A stretch of 64,000 nucleotides of DNA, taken from assembly GCA_914767885.1 (NCBI GenBank), contig CAJZBQ010000044.1, forward strand, positions 372,001 through 436,000, written 5' to 3'. The notes under the pieces were generated by a model. That model searched no databases and was not told where the DNA came from. It saw only the letters and a list, made by a program, of their open reading frames with translations. Of this stretch, positions 35,732 to 48,300 are shown piece by piece. How positions within the stretch are numbered: position 1 is the stretch's first letter; each line of letters starts with the position of its first letter. Source of the stretch: Blepharisma stoltei (lineage: Eukaryota; Ciliophora; Heterotrichea; Heterotrichida; Blepharismidae). Both the position numbers and the translations under genes were made by a program.

Positions 35732-36730
35732 ATGAGTGGGTTTTCAAGCTCCAGCTTCCAGCAGAATAAATTCCAAAATCAAGGCCCTAAAATGAGCATG
35801 CCAACCCAAAATCTTTCTAATCAAGGATTTCATAGTGGCGGTGGCAGCTTTAGCTCGTTCTCAAATCCATCAGGAAATTTTTCTCAAAGGCCAACTGTAG
35901 AAATTGATTATGGAGGGCCTAAAGCTCAAACGTTTAACAAATCTTTTCAGCCTGGATCATCTTCTAAATCTACAGCTCAATCGCAAGGATTTAATTCTCA
36001 AAAAGGATCATCATCAAGCCAAAAATCAACACAGCCAACCCAAGGAGGTTTTATGTCTTCAGCACCGCAAGGGTCATCACAATTTGCTCCTTCACCGGGA
36101 GGATTTGGGGCTTCATCATCTCAGTCATCTTTTCAAGGCTTCAATACAGGCAAACCATCTTCCAGCTCTACCTCAACTGGGTTTTCCCAATCTACGACAG
36201 CTTCAAAAGGAGCCTTTTCTTCCAACCCAATTTCAGGATCATCATTTCAATCTCAAGGATCTTTTCAATCATCTCAGCCATTTTCAACCCAAAAATCAGC
36301 ATTTCCTGCAACTCAAGCTCCAACGCAGGGATTCGGAGCTCCAAAATTACTTGCTTCTTCAAATCCAGCAAGCCAATCAAGCCAAATATTTTCATCAGGG
36401 TTTCAGGCTTCTGTCCCACAAAACAAGTCATCATTTGCTCCACCCCAAACTGGGTTTGGCGGAGGAGGGCCACCAACTGCATTTCAAGGGTTTAAGCAAG
36501 GACCTATAAGTACCCCAAGCACATCTTTGTCCTCAGGGGGGTTTTCTTCTGCTTTTTCAAGTTCTGGAGGATTTTCTGCACCACAGCCTAGGTCTATGTT
36601 TCCTTCGAAAAGTGATACAGGAGTTTACTCAGATACTTTAACTGAAGAAGAAACCAATGCATTTAAAAGTGATAAATTTGAACTGGGAAAAATTCCTTTA
36701 AATCCTCCTACAAAAGAACTGTGCCAATAA
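35732..36730 (+). CDS. NUP42: NUP42-like FG nucleoporin
   Basis: An uninterrupted frame of 332 aa. Residues 1-290 are Ser/Gln/Gly-rich with many FG-type repeats (GFGASSS, GFNTG, GFGAPK, GFGGGG, GGFSSAFSSSGGFSA). The last 40 residues, TLTEEETNAFKSDKFELGK then IPLNPPTKEL, match the C-terminal Gle1-binding motif of NUP42/NUPL2 (TLTxEExxxFxxxxFxLGxIP). No N-terminal CCCH zinc finger is present, unlike the animal protein but like the yeast one. It would sit on the cytoplasmic face of the nuclear pore and help mRNA export. Confidence 0.8.
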   Translation: MSGFSSSSFQQNKFQNQGPKMSMPTQNLSNQGFHSGGGSFSSFSNPSGNFSQRPTVEIDYGGPKAQTFNKSFQPGSSSKSTAQSQGFNSQKGSSSSQKSTQPTQGGFMSSAPQGSSQFAPSPGGFGASSSQSSFQGFNTGKPSSSSTSTGFSQSTTASKGAFSSNPISGSSFQSQGSFQSSQPFSTQKSAFPATQAPTQGFGAPKLLASSNPASQSSQIFSSGFQASVPQNKSSFAPPQTGFGGGGPPTAFQGFKQGPISTPSTSLSSGGFSSAFSSSGGFSAPQPRSMFPSKSDTGVYSDTLTEEETNAFKSDKFELGKIPLNPPTKELCQ

Positions 36731-37056
36731 AATTACTATTTGATAAATTAATATCTTTATTATTCCAGTGTTTTCAGTTACTTTTAATCCATTAAATATT
36801 CATATAAGATTCAGGAGAAGTAATTTTTGGCAGTTTCAGCTCTTTTTAATAATTTTGATCAAATTTTAATAGCATGTCTTTAATATAATACAATATTGTA
36901 ATAAATGATTCAACAAACCTTTAGCTCTATGCTAAAACAAGCTTTATTTTTATGATTAATTGCATATAATATCCTCTGCTCAATTTAATATTACATGCAT
37001 TACGTTAGCTAATGATATCTAAATAAGAGGAGCTAATTAAATGTTACAAATAAAAA
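36731..37056. other. AT-rich intergenic stretch
   Basis: Between NUP42 and the inferred first exon of the deubiquitinase; AT-rich, no coding frame or repeat seen. Confidence 0.5.
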
Positions 37057-40000
37057 ATGAGTAATCCAAGCCATGACATTGGGTTGACATGAATTTACAT
37101 ACATGTTGTAAATTACAGTAAATTTTGCTCCTACAAAAGTGACTGTAATTTTGTTTTTTACGAATTTTCCATGAAAAAACAACATCAGAAGAAAAAAAAT
37201 TTTTAAAAGTGTAACTGAATTTACAACATCATAAAATTTTTTGCCATTTTTGCATGAAAAAACAACATTCAAAAAAAAAGTATGAAATCGTTAATTTATA
37301 AGATTAAAAAGAGAAATCTCTAAATAAAATAGATTATAAATACTAGACAACTTATAGATTATTAGGCTATATAATAAAGATCAAATGAATTAAGAAAGTA
37401 TATTGCACCTAAATCAGGGCTTGATTTTGCTATTTAAAAGTTTTATGCTCCCAAAAAGTTGCATGAAAAAACCCGGAAAAAATTTTAAAGTTTATGTGAT
37501 GTGCATACAATCGAGCACTCAAAATAATGTTTAATAGCAGATATATGCTCTTCTAGCAATTGTATCTTTTTCGTTCAAAATTAAAAGCGCTTTATTCATA
37601 ACAAATAATATAGGTAATGTTTAAAAAAAAAATATTAAGCGCTTCAAAAAAGTTGCATGAAAAAACCCGGAACTTAATTTTTAAAAAAAAAATTTGCATG
37701 AAAAAAAAACCCCTTGTTGTTTTTTGACGCCCCAAAAATTGCATGAAAAAACCCATAATGGATTTTTTTTTCTCGAAAATTGCATAAAAAAACAACAGTT
37801 AATTTCTTACTCCCCCCCCCCCTCCGTGAGCGAACAAAACCATTAGAAAAATCGCCATTTTTTGACCAAAAACCCACCCTCCGTGAGTGAACACAAAAAA
37901 TTTTTTTTAATAGAAAAAATTTTAATGGAAAAAAAATTTGGATATATAAGTGATAATTAGTATAATGAAATCTAGAGCTAATTCTGTTTAATTTTTAAAC
38001 AAATTGCGTTTTAAAACATAAATTTTGCAAATTAAATTAATATTTGCTTCCCAATTTTTGCAAATTAGGATTTTTTTTAAATTTCGAAAAAATATTTTTT
38101 ATAAAAATTTATATATAAATTTTTTTTAAAAAAAAAAATTAACCCCCCTCCGTGAGCGAACAAAATTTTTTTGTTCGCTCACGGAGGGGGGGGGGAGTTA
38201 GGAAATTTAATGAAATTTTTAATGAAAAAAGGGAATTTAGGCTTAGCAGTTTTGATAATAATGATAATTTGTTTCTAAACAATTTCAACACAATTTCTAG
38301 CATATTTGCAAATGTATTACATACTTTATCTCTTATCTCTGGCAAATACTGTTTTTAAGCGAGTTACTAAATAAATATGCCTAATTTAGCTTTATTATAT
38401 TTACTTTTAACATAAATCTAGCATAAATTGCTATAAAAACGGATAGACCATAAAGAGATCAATAATTATTTGTATCACTCCATTATTTATTAATTTTTTT
38501 TTATTTTATATATTTTATTTATTTAAAAAATTATTTTTTGCAAAATATATTGAATACTGCTCATGAGAGACAAAAGTGCTATTTATAAGCGAATACATGA
38601 TAAATAGAATTAGAATCGCATAAGAAAAAATCAACTTAATTTTCTATCGACGCTAATATGTCATATATTTTAAAAAATTATAATTGCAACATGGCAATTT
38701 GATTTATATATTTATTATAAATTTAAATAGGTATTAAGGTTTTATAAATAAATAAATGATATAAACAATTTAAACATATTGATTTAATGTTATCAGCGAT
38801 AGATTGTGTACCGATATTGAACTATCAAATTGGAATTGATATTTTGCAAAAAATAATTTTTTAAATAAATAAAATATAAAAATAAAAAAATTAATAAATA
38901 ATGGAGTGATACAAATAATTATTGATCTCTTTATGGTCTATCCGTTTTTATAGCAATTTATGCTAGATTTATGTTAAAAGTAAATATAATAAAGCTAAAT
39001 TAGGCATATTTATTTAGTAACTCGCTTAAAAACAGTATTTGCCAGAGATAAGAGATAAAGTATGTAATACATTTGCAAATATGCTAGAAATTGTGTTGAA
39101 ATTGTTTAGAAACAAATTATCATTATTATCAAAACTGCTAAGCCTAAATTCCCTTTTTTCATTAAAAATTTCATTAAATTTCCTAAGAAATTAACTGTTG
39201 TTTTTTTATGCAATTTTCGAGAAAAAAAAAATCCATTATGGGTTTTTTCATGCAATTTTTGGACGTCAAAAAACAACAAGGGTTTTTTTCATGCAAATTT
39301 TTTTTTAAAAATTAAGTTCCGGGTTTTTTCATGCAACTTTTTTGAAGCGCTTAATATTTTTTTTTAAACATTACCTATATTATTTGTTATGAATAAAGCG
39401 CTTTTAATTTTGAACAAAAAAGATACAATTGCTAGAAGAGCATATATCTGCTATTAAACATTATTTTGAGTGCTCGATTGTATGCACATCACATAAACTT
39501 TAAAATTTTTTCCGGGTTTTTTCATGCAACTTTTTGGAGCATAAAACTTTTTAAATAGCAAAATCAAGCCCTGATTTAGGTGCAATATACTTTCTTAATT
39601 CATTTGATCTTTATTATATAGCCTAATAATCTATAAGTTGTCTAGTATTTATAAAATCTATTTTATTTAGAGATTTTCTCTTTTAATCTTATAAATTAAC
39701 GATTTCATACTTTTTTTTGAATGTTGTGTTTTCATGCAAAAATGGCAAAAAATTTTATGATGTTGTAAATTCAGTTTACACTTTTAAAAATTTTTTTTCT
39801 TCTGATGTTGTTGTTTTTTCATGGAAAATTCGTAAAAAACAAAATTACAGTCACTTTTGTAGGAGCAAAATTTACTGTAATTTTACAACATGTATGTAAA
39901 TTCATGTCAGCCCCATGACATTAAGCACAAGCGATCTTCAAGCTCCATTTCGCACTCACTAAAACACTCTTCAAGTAAAAAAAAATTTTCGTCACCTGAT

Positions 40001-41488
40001 TCTAATATAAAGAATTCCTCAAATAAGCCTACACGAGAAGAAGAAAAAGCAACGATTCTATCCATGGAGAGGCCTGATTGCCAAGTTTATTATCTGATAG
40101 AAGCTTCTTGGATAAAAGAATGAGCACATTATATCTCAGGAAGTGAGCCGCCTGGGAAACTCAGAACTAAAAAGCTTTTAGATTCAAATGGCAAACGAAA
40201 AAAGAAGCTAAGTTTAAAAAAAGATTACAGAATGCTCAACAGAGACCAATGATACTTCCTTAAATCTATATATGGAGCTGATCCGTCTGTAAAGAAAAAG
40301 AATAGACCAAAATTAGATGAAAGCAAAGTGATAGAAAAAGAAGAAAGTCATGAAGATTCCCAAAGCACACCTAAATCGTGTCCTTTGAACTTAAAACTGC
40401 CAGCTGCTTTTCGAACATCCAACGCATCTGAAATTTCATTTATTAAAGAGACACATACAAGGACAGTGTCTGAAATCACTATACAGAAACTAGATCCTGC
40501 AGATGCAGAAATAGCAAACCTAAGTCCTCTTATATCTGCAGAGTCAGGAAAAGATTCTTTAGAATCATTCACAAGAAGCACGATGCATAGCACTCCTCAA
40601 GAAACAAATTCTGACTATGCTTTTGTTAGCCCGTCAGAATACTTAAAAAAAGGCTTAGTAGGGCTCGATAACCCTAAAAATTACTGCTATATGAATGTTG
40701 GGGTCCAGCTGCTGCTATCAATTGTTCCACTGAGGGATTTTTTTTACAAGCAAAAGCTTGATGAATCTGATTTTCCATTCACACACAGCTTCATCAATGT
40801 TACCACTTCAATTTTCAAAATGGACAGTGGAAGTATCGGCCCACTTTCTTTGTGAAGACTTGTCAACAAATCCTTTCCGCCTGGAAAGCAGCACGATTTG
40901 CCTGATTTTTTGAGGTTTTATATAGACAAGCTAGACACTGAGCTTACAAAGCCAAATATTTTGACTTCATTTATATTCAATGGTGTCACTGCAAGCAGGT
41001 TGAAATGCAAAAACTGTGGGTATGTCTCAGAAAAATACGAGCCTTTTATAGATCTTCAGGTTGCTTTAGCGCCAACGTTGAGACAGTGCATCCTTCAATA
41101 TGCTGAAGAAGAAACATTGCATTACCGCTGTGAAGAGTGCTCTGAGGACGCAGTTTCCTGCAGGCGATTCATTCTATCAACACCTCCTCGATATTTACTG
41201 ATCCAAATCAAGCGGTTTAAATCTGAGCCAATCCCTATTAAACTAGACACCCCTTGCAAGTTTCATAAAATTTTGGATCTTACAACTTTTTCTGAAAAGA
41301 AAACCGAATATAAGCTGATTGGCATTGCTGTTCATATTGGATCAATGTCTTCTGGGCATTATAAAGCGTTTTGCAAAAGGGGCAGAAACTGGTATTGCTT
41401 TGATGATAGTTTCTGCACAAAGAGCAGCCTGAAAGAAGTTCTTTCACAGCAAGCTTATGTTTTGCTTTATAAATGTATTAGTTTGTAA
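37057..41488 (+). CDS. DUSP-USP deubiquitinase with 5' exon split off by a foldback element
   Basis: Exons 37057-37080 and 39923-41488 total 1590 nt, 529 aa. The joined start is MSNPSHDIKHKRSSSS. A DUSP domain spans about residues 60-135 (YYLIEASWIKEWAHYI; NRDQWYFLKSIYGADP). The USP domain has the Cys box GLDNPKNYCYMNVGVQ, the zinc ribbon CKNCGY / CEECSED, and the His box SMSSGHYKAFCKRGRNWYCFDD. It hydrolyses ubiquitin-protein bonds. The Cys box keeps the catalytic Cys but NPKNYCYMNVG departs from the usual NLGNTCYMNS. Alternative: translation could begin at the ATG at 39890 inside the element, which is in frame. Confidence 0.86.
37081..39922. mobile_element. 2.8-kb foldback element with 10-bp target repeat
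   Basis: CCATGACATT lies at 37071-37080 and 39913-39922. The arms, about 37083-38548 and 38851-39910, are inverted copies of each other over about 1.1 kb, beginning TGACATGAATTTACATACAT. The loop is about 300 bp. The left arm is longer because it holds a MITE (37808-38198). Repeated CATGAAAAAAC motifs occur in both arms. There is no long ORF, so it is non-autonomous. A 9-10 bp target repeat with long inverted repeats suggests a Mutator-like or similar DNA transposon. Confidence 0.88.
37808..38198. mobile_element. C-rich-end MITE, copy 6 (inside the foldback left arm)
   Basis: TTACTCCCCCCCCCCCTCCG at the left, GGAGGGGGGGGGGAGTTA at the right, 391 bp, with a terminal hairpin at the right. The other arm of the foldback element has the same site without the MITE: TTTCTTA then GGAAATT on the left arm corresponds to AATTTCCTAAGAAA on the right arm. 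The unoccupied site has a single TTA. Confidence 0.95.
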
Positions 41489-41524
41489 TTATATTTAAAT
41501 TAAGAGTGTTTGCAAGTGATTTTG

Positions 41525-42817
41525 TTAATTAAACTTAATGTATTTCTTTAACACCCAGGCTAAAGCTGTTATTAGAATAATGCCAATAATTGTATATAGC
41601 CAATTCCATCCTTGTTTTGGCTGCTCTTCTAATTTAGCTGCTCGTTTTGCTCTATCTTCTTCACTGCATTTTTCTATACAAAAATTCAATAATTGATCAT
41701 TAAATTTTCCGCCACTAAATGCCATTGAAATTTTGAACCTCTTAATAGACTCCACAGCTGCAATTACTTTTTTATCATTCACATCAAATCCAGCCTCTTT
41801 CAAAGCATTGCCCAGCACTGGGTTTTCCACAGTCAACCTTGAAATTTTGTTCATCTTATAATAAATCGGTTGTACTTCAGCCAGTTCTTTTCTGATATTT
41901 ATTCTTTGATGATATTTATTTCCTTCTTGATAGAACTTCAGCATTTCTTCATATTTTTGCATCATCCTATTAATAACTTTTTGCTCAAACTCCATTTCAT
42001 CACTAACTTCTTCAGTCTCTCCTACTCCATGTCTACTCAAAGAAGTCAATATTTCTTTGACCAGGTTCAGCTCTTCTGATTTGCGTTCTCTTATCTTGGC
42101 TTCTACTTTTTCTATCAAATTAGAAAATTTTTCTGATAAATGTGCTGCTGTTTTTGCGTCTTCCAAAGCCAAATTTAATTCATTATCATCTGATGCTAAA
42201 TTGTGAAACCTTGCTTGTGATCTTTTCGCATATAAAGAAGCGTTGTCTGGGTCGTATTCTAAAGCTTCAGACAATGCATAAACGGCCTCATTATAATGCC
42301 GTAGAGGAATCATAGCAGCGCTTAAGTCAAGCAAAATAGTTACCATTGCAGCTTTAGTGATTTTATCTTCGTTTATTTCTTTAGGCTGAGGAGCCACCAA
42401 ATTAATTGCATTGTCAATTATTGTTTTGAATTTCAAGCCTTCTTCGGTTTTAAATTCAAGATATTTAAAAGCGCCATACCCTTTTTCGTAGCATTCTAAT
42501 GCTTTTTCATATTCTTTTGTATGGTAAAGTTTATTACCAGCTTTTTTGAAGTCGTCAAGGGCGATGAGCTTTTCCATGAATTCGCATCTTCTGAGGTTTT
42601 TAGAATGGTCAGGCTGGAATAAAGTGTTTTTAAGGTAAAGAGGATATTGAATAAATTGCTTTCTGTTGTCGATTAAATCTGCTGGCTTGCAGTAGTCAAT
42701 CAAATTTTGAAAAGGAGAAGTTTGGGTAATGGGATAGCCATCTTCAAATAAGAACTCATCTGGGTCTTGACAGTTTTCAGTGCTTTTTCCTTGTTTAGCG
42801 AGAAATGGGCATGCCAT
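41525..42817 (-). CDS. Tail-anchored TPR protein
   Basis: 430 aa from ATG 42817 (MACPFLAKQGKSTE); an in-frame upstream ATG at 42865 would add a hydrophobic extension and is less likely. Residues 90-250 hold TPR units (AGNKLYHTKEYEKALECYEKG; YNEAVYALSEALEYDPDNAS). The middle is coiled coil. The C-terminus has one transmembrane helix (WLYTIIGIILITALAWVLKK) followed by a few residues, as in tail-anchored TPR co-chaperones. Partner and location unknown; ER or mitochondrial outer membrane is likely from topology. Confidence 0.75.
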   Translation of the reverse strand: MACPFLAKQGKSTENCQDPDEFLFEDGYPITQTSPFQNLIDYCKPADLIDNRKQFIQYPLYLKNTLFQPDHSKNLRRCEFMEKLIALDDFKKAGNKLYHTKEYEKALECYEKGYGAFKYLEFKTEEGLKFKTIIDNAINLVAPQPKEINEDKITKAAMVTILLDLSAAMIPLRHYNEAVYALSEALEYDPDNASLYAKRSQARFHNLASDDNELNLALEDAKTAAHLSEKFSNLIEKVEAKIRERKSEELNLVKEILTSLSRHGVGETEEVSDEMEFEQKVINRMMQKYEEMLKFYQEGNKYHQRINIRKELAEVQPIYYKMNKISRLTVENPVLGNALKEAGFDVNDKKVIAAVESIKRFKISMAFSGGKFNDQLLNFCIEKCSEEDRAKRAAKLEEQPKQGWNWLYTIIGIILITALAWVLKKYIKFN

Positions 42818-43008
42818 ATTAAATATGTTTTTTAGAACAGTAAATAGAATTTTGATAAAAAACATTAAGCTAATAAGTATAAAACAATATATATAACTGA
42901 TTACAAGTAAATAAAAACATCTATTGATAACTGCTAATTTATTTTAGTATTGTTTTTAACTATTTAAGCTGCTAACTAAGATTTTAGAGATTTATGATAA
43001 ATAGCCTT

Positions 43009-45096
43009 TTATTCTTTATGCTTAAGCTCCAATTCTTTCTGCTGGTCAAGTTTCATCACGTATTTCATGATTTTCCCTGATATCGTTAATGGGAATGAAT
43101 CAACTACTTTAATGATTTTCGGGACTTTATATTTAGCGATTTTCCCTCTGCAAAACTGAGCTAGGGTTTCGTGAGTAACAGGGGCTTTGTCTGGCTTCAT
43201 TTTGATCCACGCGCACACTTGCTCTCCGAATCTCTCATCAGGAATTCCAAAGACAGCCACATCTTCAATGTCTGGGTGGGTTTGCAAGAAGTTCTCGACT
43301 TCAGCTGGATAAATATTTTCACCTCCCCATATAATCAGATCTTTGCTTCTTCCGACAATTTTCACATACCCATCCTCGTCCATGGATGATAGATCTCCTG
43401 TATGCATCCATCCGTCAGCGTCGATAGCTTCATTTGTAGCTTTTTGGTCTCCCCAGTAGTATTTCATGACAAAATAGCCTCTTGTGCACAATTCACCAAT
43501 TTCTCCTCTTTCGACAGTTTGCCCGTTACGGTCAATAATTTTTGCTTCACCATGTGGGTGGACTACTCCTACTGTTGAAATTCTTTTTTCGAAATCTGCT
43601 TCTGGATGCAGCTGGAAAGAAACTGGACTGGTTTCAGTCATTCCATAAATAAAATTGCTTGAGGGAGAGATAATTAGCTTCGCTAATTTTACTTGAAACG
43701 AAAGCTATTTTATTTATGGGGTTTTCTTCTGAGAACTTTTGTATAGCAATAGCAGTTTAACTCTAGCAGATAAGCCGAGGTACTGCTCCAAGTACATCAA
43801 GAGCCTCGAAGTTTTACTCTTCAGCGCCCGAGGAAGGTGGCCCTTAGGCTGAACACACGCAAGAGCTGAGCTAAGGAAGGCAACGCAGCCTGTCGAAGCG
43901 GAAATCGTATTTTGCCCATGCCATGGTGCAACAAAATGGATCGGTCGAAAGGTCCATGGGCCCGACACGTGAATAAATATGGTGGCAGCCCTGGAAGCGG
44001 CTACCCCATAGTGGACGTTAAACTTAAATACTAATGTAATGGTTTCAGTCATTCCGTAACAGTTCGTGACGTGTGGGAGGTGCAACTGGTCAACCATTTT
44101 CTTCATCAGCTCCGGAGTGCAGACTGACCCTGCAACAACACCAGTTCTCAATGAGTCAATATTCCTCTTCTTCCTTTGTTGCTCTCTCAAATAGGCGATG
44201 TACATGGTTGGGACGCCATAAATTGAAGTGCATTTTTCGTTTTCGACAGTATCCATGGTTGCAACTGGGTTGAATCCTGCATCAGGATATATCATAGTAG
44301 ACCCGTGAGAAATGCAAGCTAGGTTTCCAGCAATCATTCCAAGACAATGATAAACTGGCACTGGAATGCAGACCCTGTCGTGGTGAGTGTACTTCAAGAT
44401 TTCTCCACAATAAAAGCCATTGTTTATCGCATTATGATGAGATAAAGTTGCTGCTTTAGGCTTTCCAGTAGTTCCAGAGGTAAACTGGATATTGTAAGGA
44501 TCTTCAAAATTGATATTTTGAGTTCTAGTTATATATTCGTCACTTTTAAGGTTCATGAGTTCTTCAAGCCTCATCATACCTTTATGGTGCTTATTGTCAG
44601 TCAAAATGACCCGTCTTAAGTGAGGCAATCTGGCTGAATTGAGTTCTCCTATTTTTGAGTCCTGGATTTCAGGGGCAAGCTTTTCAATCATCCCAATGTA
44701 GTTGTCATGCCTATTATGGGATGGCATGATTAGAGTGTCTACTTGAACTTTGTTCAATGAGTATTCAAGTTCCGTTTCTTGGGAAGCAGGGTTGACATTT
44801 ACCAGAATTAAGTCAGCCATTGCTGCTGCGCATTGAGTCAGAGTCCAGTCTTTGCAGTTTGGAGCAAAAATTCCTACTCTTGTTTGCTTTGGGAGGCCAA
44901 GGGCAACAAGACCTTCTGCCATGGCTTCTGATCGTTCGAGCAGTTCTTTATAACTCCACCTAGTCTTTTCGGCAACATTTACGATGGCATCAACCTTAGG
45001 GTGCTTGTGAGCTGTTTCCCTCAGCATCGCTCCTACAGTTTTCCCTAATAAGCCTTTGCCACCGGCAGAGACATAGCTCAAATGCTTGGCCCTCAT
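43009..45096 (-). CDS. ACSF2: Medium/long-chain acyl-CoA synthetase, ACSF2-like, split by one retroposon
   Basis: ATG 45096; exons 45096-44056 and 43644-43009 total 1677 nt, 558 aa. Adenylate-forming motifs: FTSGTTGKPKAATLSH (A3), YGMTETSP (A5), DGWMHTGDLSSMDEDGYV (A7), GRSKDLIIWGGENIYPAEVE (A8) and the C-terminal Lys motif PLTISGKIMKYVM (A10). It activates fatty acids to acyl-CoA. No clear mitochondrial targeting sequence is seen in MRAKHLSYVSAGGKG, though a short one is possible. The insertion splits exactly at YGMTET; removal restores the motif. Confidence 0.93.
43645..44055 (+). mobile_element. Retroposon-like insertion, family C copy 2
   Basis: The 16-bp repeat TGGTTTCAGTCATTCC is at 43629-43644 and 44040-44055. 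The insert starts ATAAATAAAATTGCTTGAGG, with the hairpin ATTAGC/GCTAAT and outer stem of family C, and continues with segments matching the copy at 10996 (CATCAAGAGCCTCGAAGTTT; AAGAGCTGAG). A TA lies one base beyond each repeat copy (CCATA and CCGTA), so TA excision also restores the frame, with a synonymous TAC/TAT change. Confidence 0.9.
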
Positions 45097-45343
45097 ACTT
45101 TTACTTAACTATTAATAAACGGCTAAAAAAGTGATACTATATAAAATTTCACCTAATATGAGTATTTTAGCATTATTAGCTTAATGCATAGCAAAAAACT
45201 AGCAACATTTATTTAAATAGCAACTAATTATTTGAATGTCTACCCTAGGTATCGTTCAATAATTTCTGTAATTTCCCATTTCATTAATTCCCGAAAATTT
45301 ATGATTTATTCTCATCTATTTTCAATTCATATAATTGTAAAAT

Positions 45344-48300
45344 ATGAATCGTGGATCATTCAGAGCGCAACCTCCTTCTAACCAAGGCAGACATGTGCAA
45401 ATAATAACAAACTTTTTCAGGCTCAGCAATACTCCTTCTGCAAATGTTGGTCTCTATTCCATAGACTATTCTCCTAATGTCGACGATAATAATCGAAGCC
45501 TTCAATCCAAGCTCATCAAATCAGCTAAGCTTGACATTGAAGCACAGATAGGAGAAATTGTGAAATCAGGGAACAACATTGCAGGACTGAGAATTCGTAC
45601 TGAGCCTTTTACAGTTTTTGCAATGGGATTTGAAAAAAAGCAATACACTTTAGTGATTAGACTTGCAGGAACAGTGGGTTTAGACCATCCTCCAAGCTAT
45701 AGAATGTATTGCAATAATATACTGAAGATGATGATGTTGAAAGACTTGAAATATATACAAATGACGAGGCTTCCTGTGTTTTATGATAAGAGTAATATTG
45801 CTAATGTGCCGCAATATCAGCTTTCGGTCTATAGAGGATATTCAGCAAGCTTTTCTCACAATTCTGACCAAATGCTGCTGACAATAGATTTTTCAAGCAA
45901 AATTGTGCGTGATATGACTGCTTTGGACATGATGCTGGAGATTAGAAACAGTAACCAGCAGAATCTGAAGCAGCTAAGTCTAAGTTAATTATTATAAGCA
46001 ACTTATTCGCATTTTCTACAAAGTTTTGCTTTCAGAAAACCCCATTTGAGCTTTGAGCCTGAAGATAAAAAATTGAGAAATCTGAAAGCAAGCTTTTGAG
46101 AGGCAAATGAAAGACACCTGGGTTATGACTAACTATGGAAACTTAAAGACCTATAGAATAGAAGGATTCGACTTCACTCAAAACCCTTCCAGCAGCTTCA
46201 GAGGCAAAGATGGGCCTATTACCTATATTGAATACTATAAAAGAAATTATAAAATAGACATAAAAGACAAGAAACAGCCTCTAATTCAAACTTCTATAAA
46301 CAGAGGTCAAAAAGTAATTTTTCTTATACCTGAGCTATGCAAATTGACTGGAATCCCTGAAAGAATGAAAAAGAATTACAACGTCATGAGAGAATTAGCT
46401 CAGTACAACAAACCTGAGCCTCAAGAGCGTCTTAGTTCTATTCAAGATCTATCAGCTGAGCTCACAGGTGAAAAAGTCCAAGGAACATGCGAAAAATACA
46501 GCCTCAGTATAAACCCTGCACCTATCACAATGGAAGCCACTCTATTGCCAATGGAAAAAATCAGATTATTTAACCAAGAAATCTACCCAAACGACCAAGC
46601 CCAATTCAATATCCGAGGTAAGATTTTAAGCTCAGTCAATATTGAAAATTGGGTAGTTCTCTCAACTCAAAATGACAGCAATATGAGAAACGAACTCATA
46701 AAAAGTTTGAAAAGATCAGCTCAATCTTTTGGTATAGAAATTGAAAGTCCTGCAGTAGTCACATACAACCAAAATAATTTAAAAAACGTCATTGAAGGCT
46801 TGAATGCGAGGGGAAATGAGGACTTACAAGTTGCTGTTATATTGCTCCCTAGAAGCTGGAGCTATAAGTATCATGAGATTAAAGCAGCTGCCTGCTTGAA
46901 CTCAGGAGTTGTGACACAAGTTGTGTTAGTAGAGACACTGAATAACCAGAAAAGGTTTGAGCAAATAGTGCAAAAAATAATGCTCCAAATTGCTGCAAAG
47001 ACAGGATTATTGCATTGTATTACATTAATTTTTTAAAAAATATTAGTCCCCTCCAGGGTGAACAAAATTTTTTTCGCTTATGGAGGGGGAGTAAATGGTA
47101 AAAGCCTAAGCCTCTTATTGCACAATGAAGGAATTTCTCTGGTTGTCTCTAAAGTTAAACCGCTCATACTGCGTAGAGATTCTTAATAGAAAGCCAAGCT
47201 TCATGAATAAACTTCCATAAGGTAGAATAAATTAGCAGGCTAATTTTCTCTCAGGTTGAATACCATTTATTTACTTAAAGACAGGATCAGACTTGTGGGG
47301 AGTAACACCAGCCCAAAATGTGGCGAGAAGAAGCATGATTATTGGGATTGATGTCTTCCACGATACTATTAACAGGCAAAATAGTGTCCTTGGGTTTATA
47401 GCATCGCTTAATGACCAATTTACTAAATACTACAACACTGTAAAAATCCATCCTTCAGGGAAAGAAATTGCAAACTCATTAGGCAGTTGTCTTGGGGATG
47501 CACTAACGGCTTACTATGAAAATACTAAGAGAAGCTATCTACCAGATCATATCATTATATACAGAGACGGAGTGGGTGATACAATGTTCGATGCTGTGAG
47601 ACTAAACGAAATCGAAGGGATGAAAGAAGCGATACGCAATTTTCAAGGCTATATTCCGAATCTCACATATATAATTGTGAATAAAAGGATCAGTGCTAAG
47701 CTATTCACTCAAGTGCGTGGAGAAATCAAAAGTGCTCAGCCAGGAACACTTGTGAATAGCGTCATTGTACCTGACCAAAATTCATTTTACCTTGTAGCTC
47801 ATTCTTCTGGGCAAGGAATGGCTGTGCCTGCATTGTATAGAGTGATTTACAATGATTCTCAAACAAGTGTAACAACTTTTGCAAGACTGGCATTTAAGCT
47901 TTGCTATATGTATTATAATTGGACTGGAGGGATCAAAGTTCCAGCTCCAACTATGATGGCACATAAGCTAGCTTATATTGTTGGCCAAAGTATTACAACT
48001 AAATCTGACGTCTCGGCCCATGCATGGCCGCCTTGGCTATGCAGCCTCACAGTGCATATTTAATTGTATCCAGTAAAGTTTTATCAACTGAGAAATGGGC
48101 AGCAATGATAGGTAAGCAATTTCAGCACTGTGTGGAGCCTAGCCCTCGTCCGCTTTCAGATTTGGATATTTACCTCAAAAGGAAAGATAAGGATTGGAGT
48201 TGGAAAGGGAAGCTCAACAAGATCTAGAGGCAAGCCAAGATCAATCGGGAAATCTCTAGCGCAAAACCGGAATTTCCGCCCCAGACTTTAAAATTTCCCT

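Noticed and set aside
39890..39922. ATG at 39890 as the main deubiquitinase start
   Set aside because: It lies in the terminal repeat of the foldback element; the spliced start MSNPSHD is supported by the exact flanking repeat. Kept as an alternative only.
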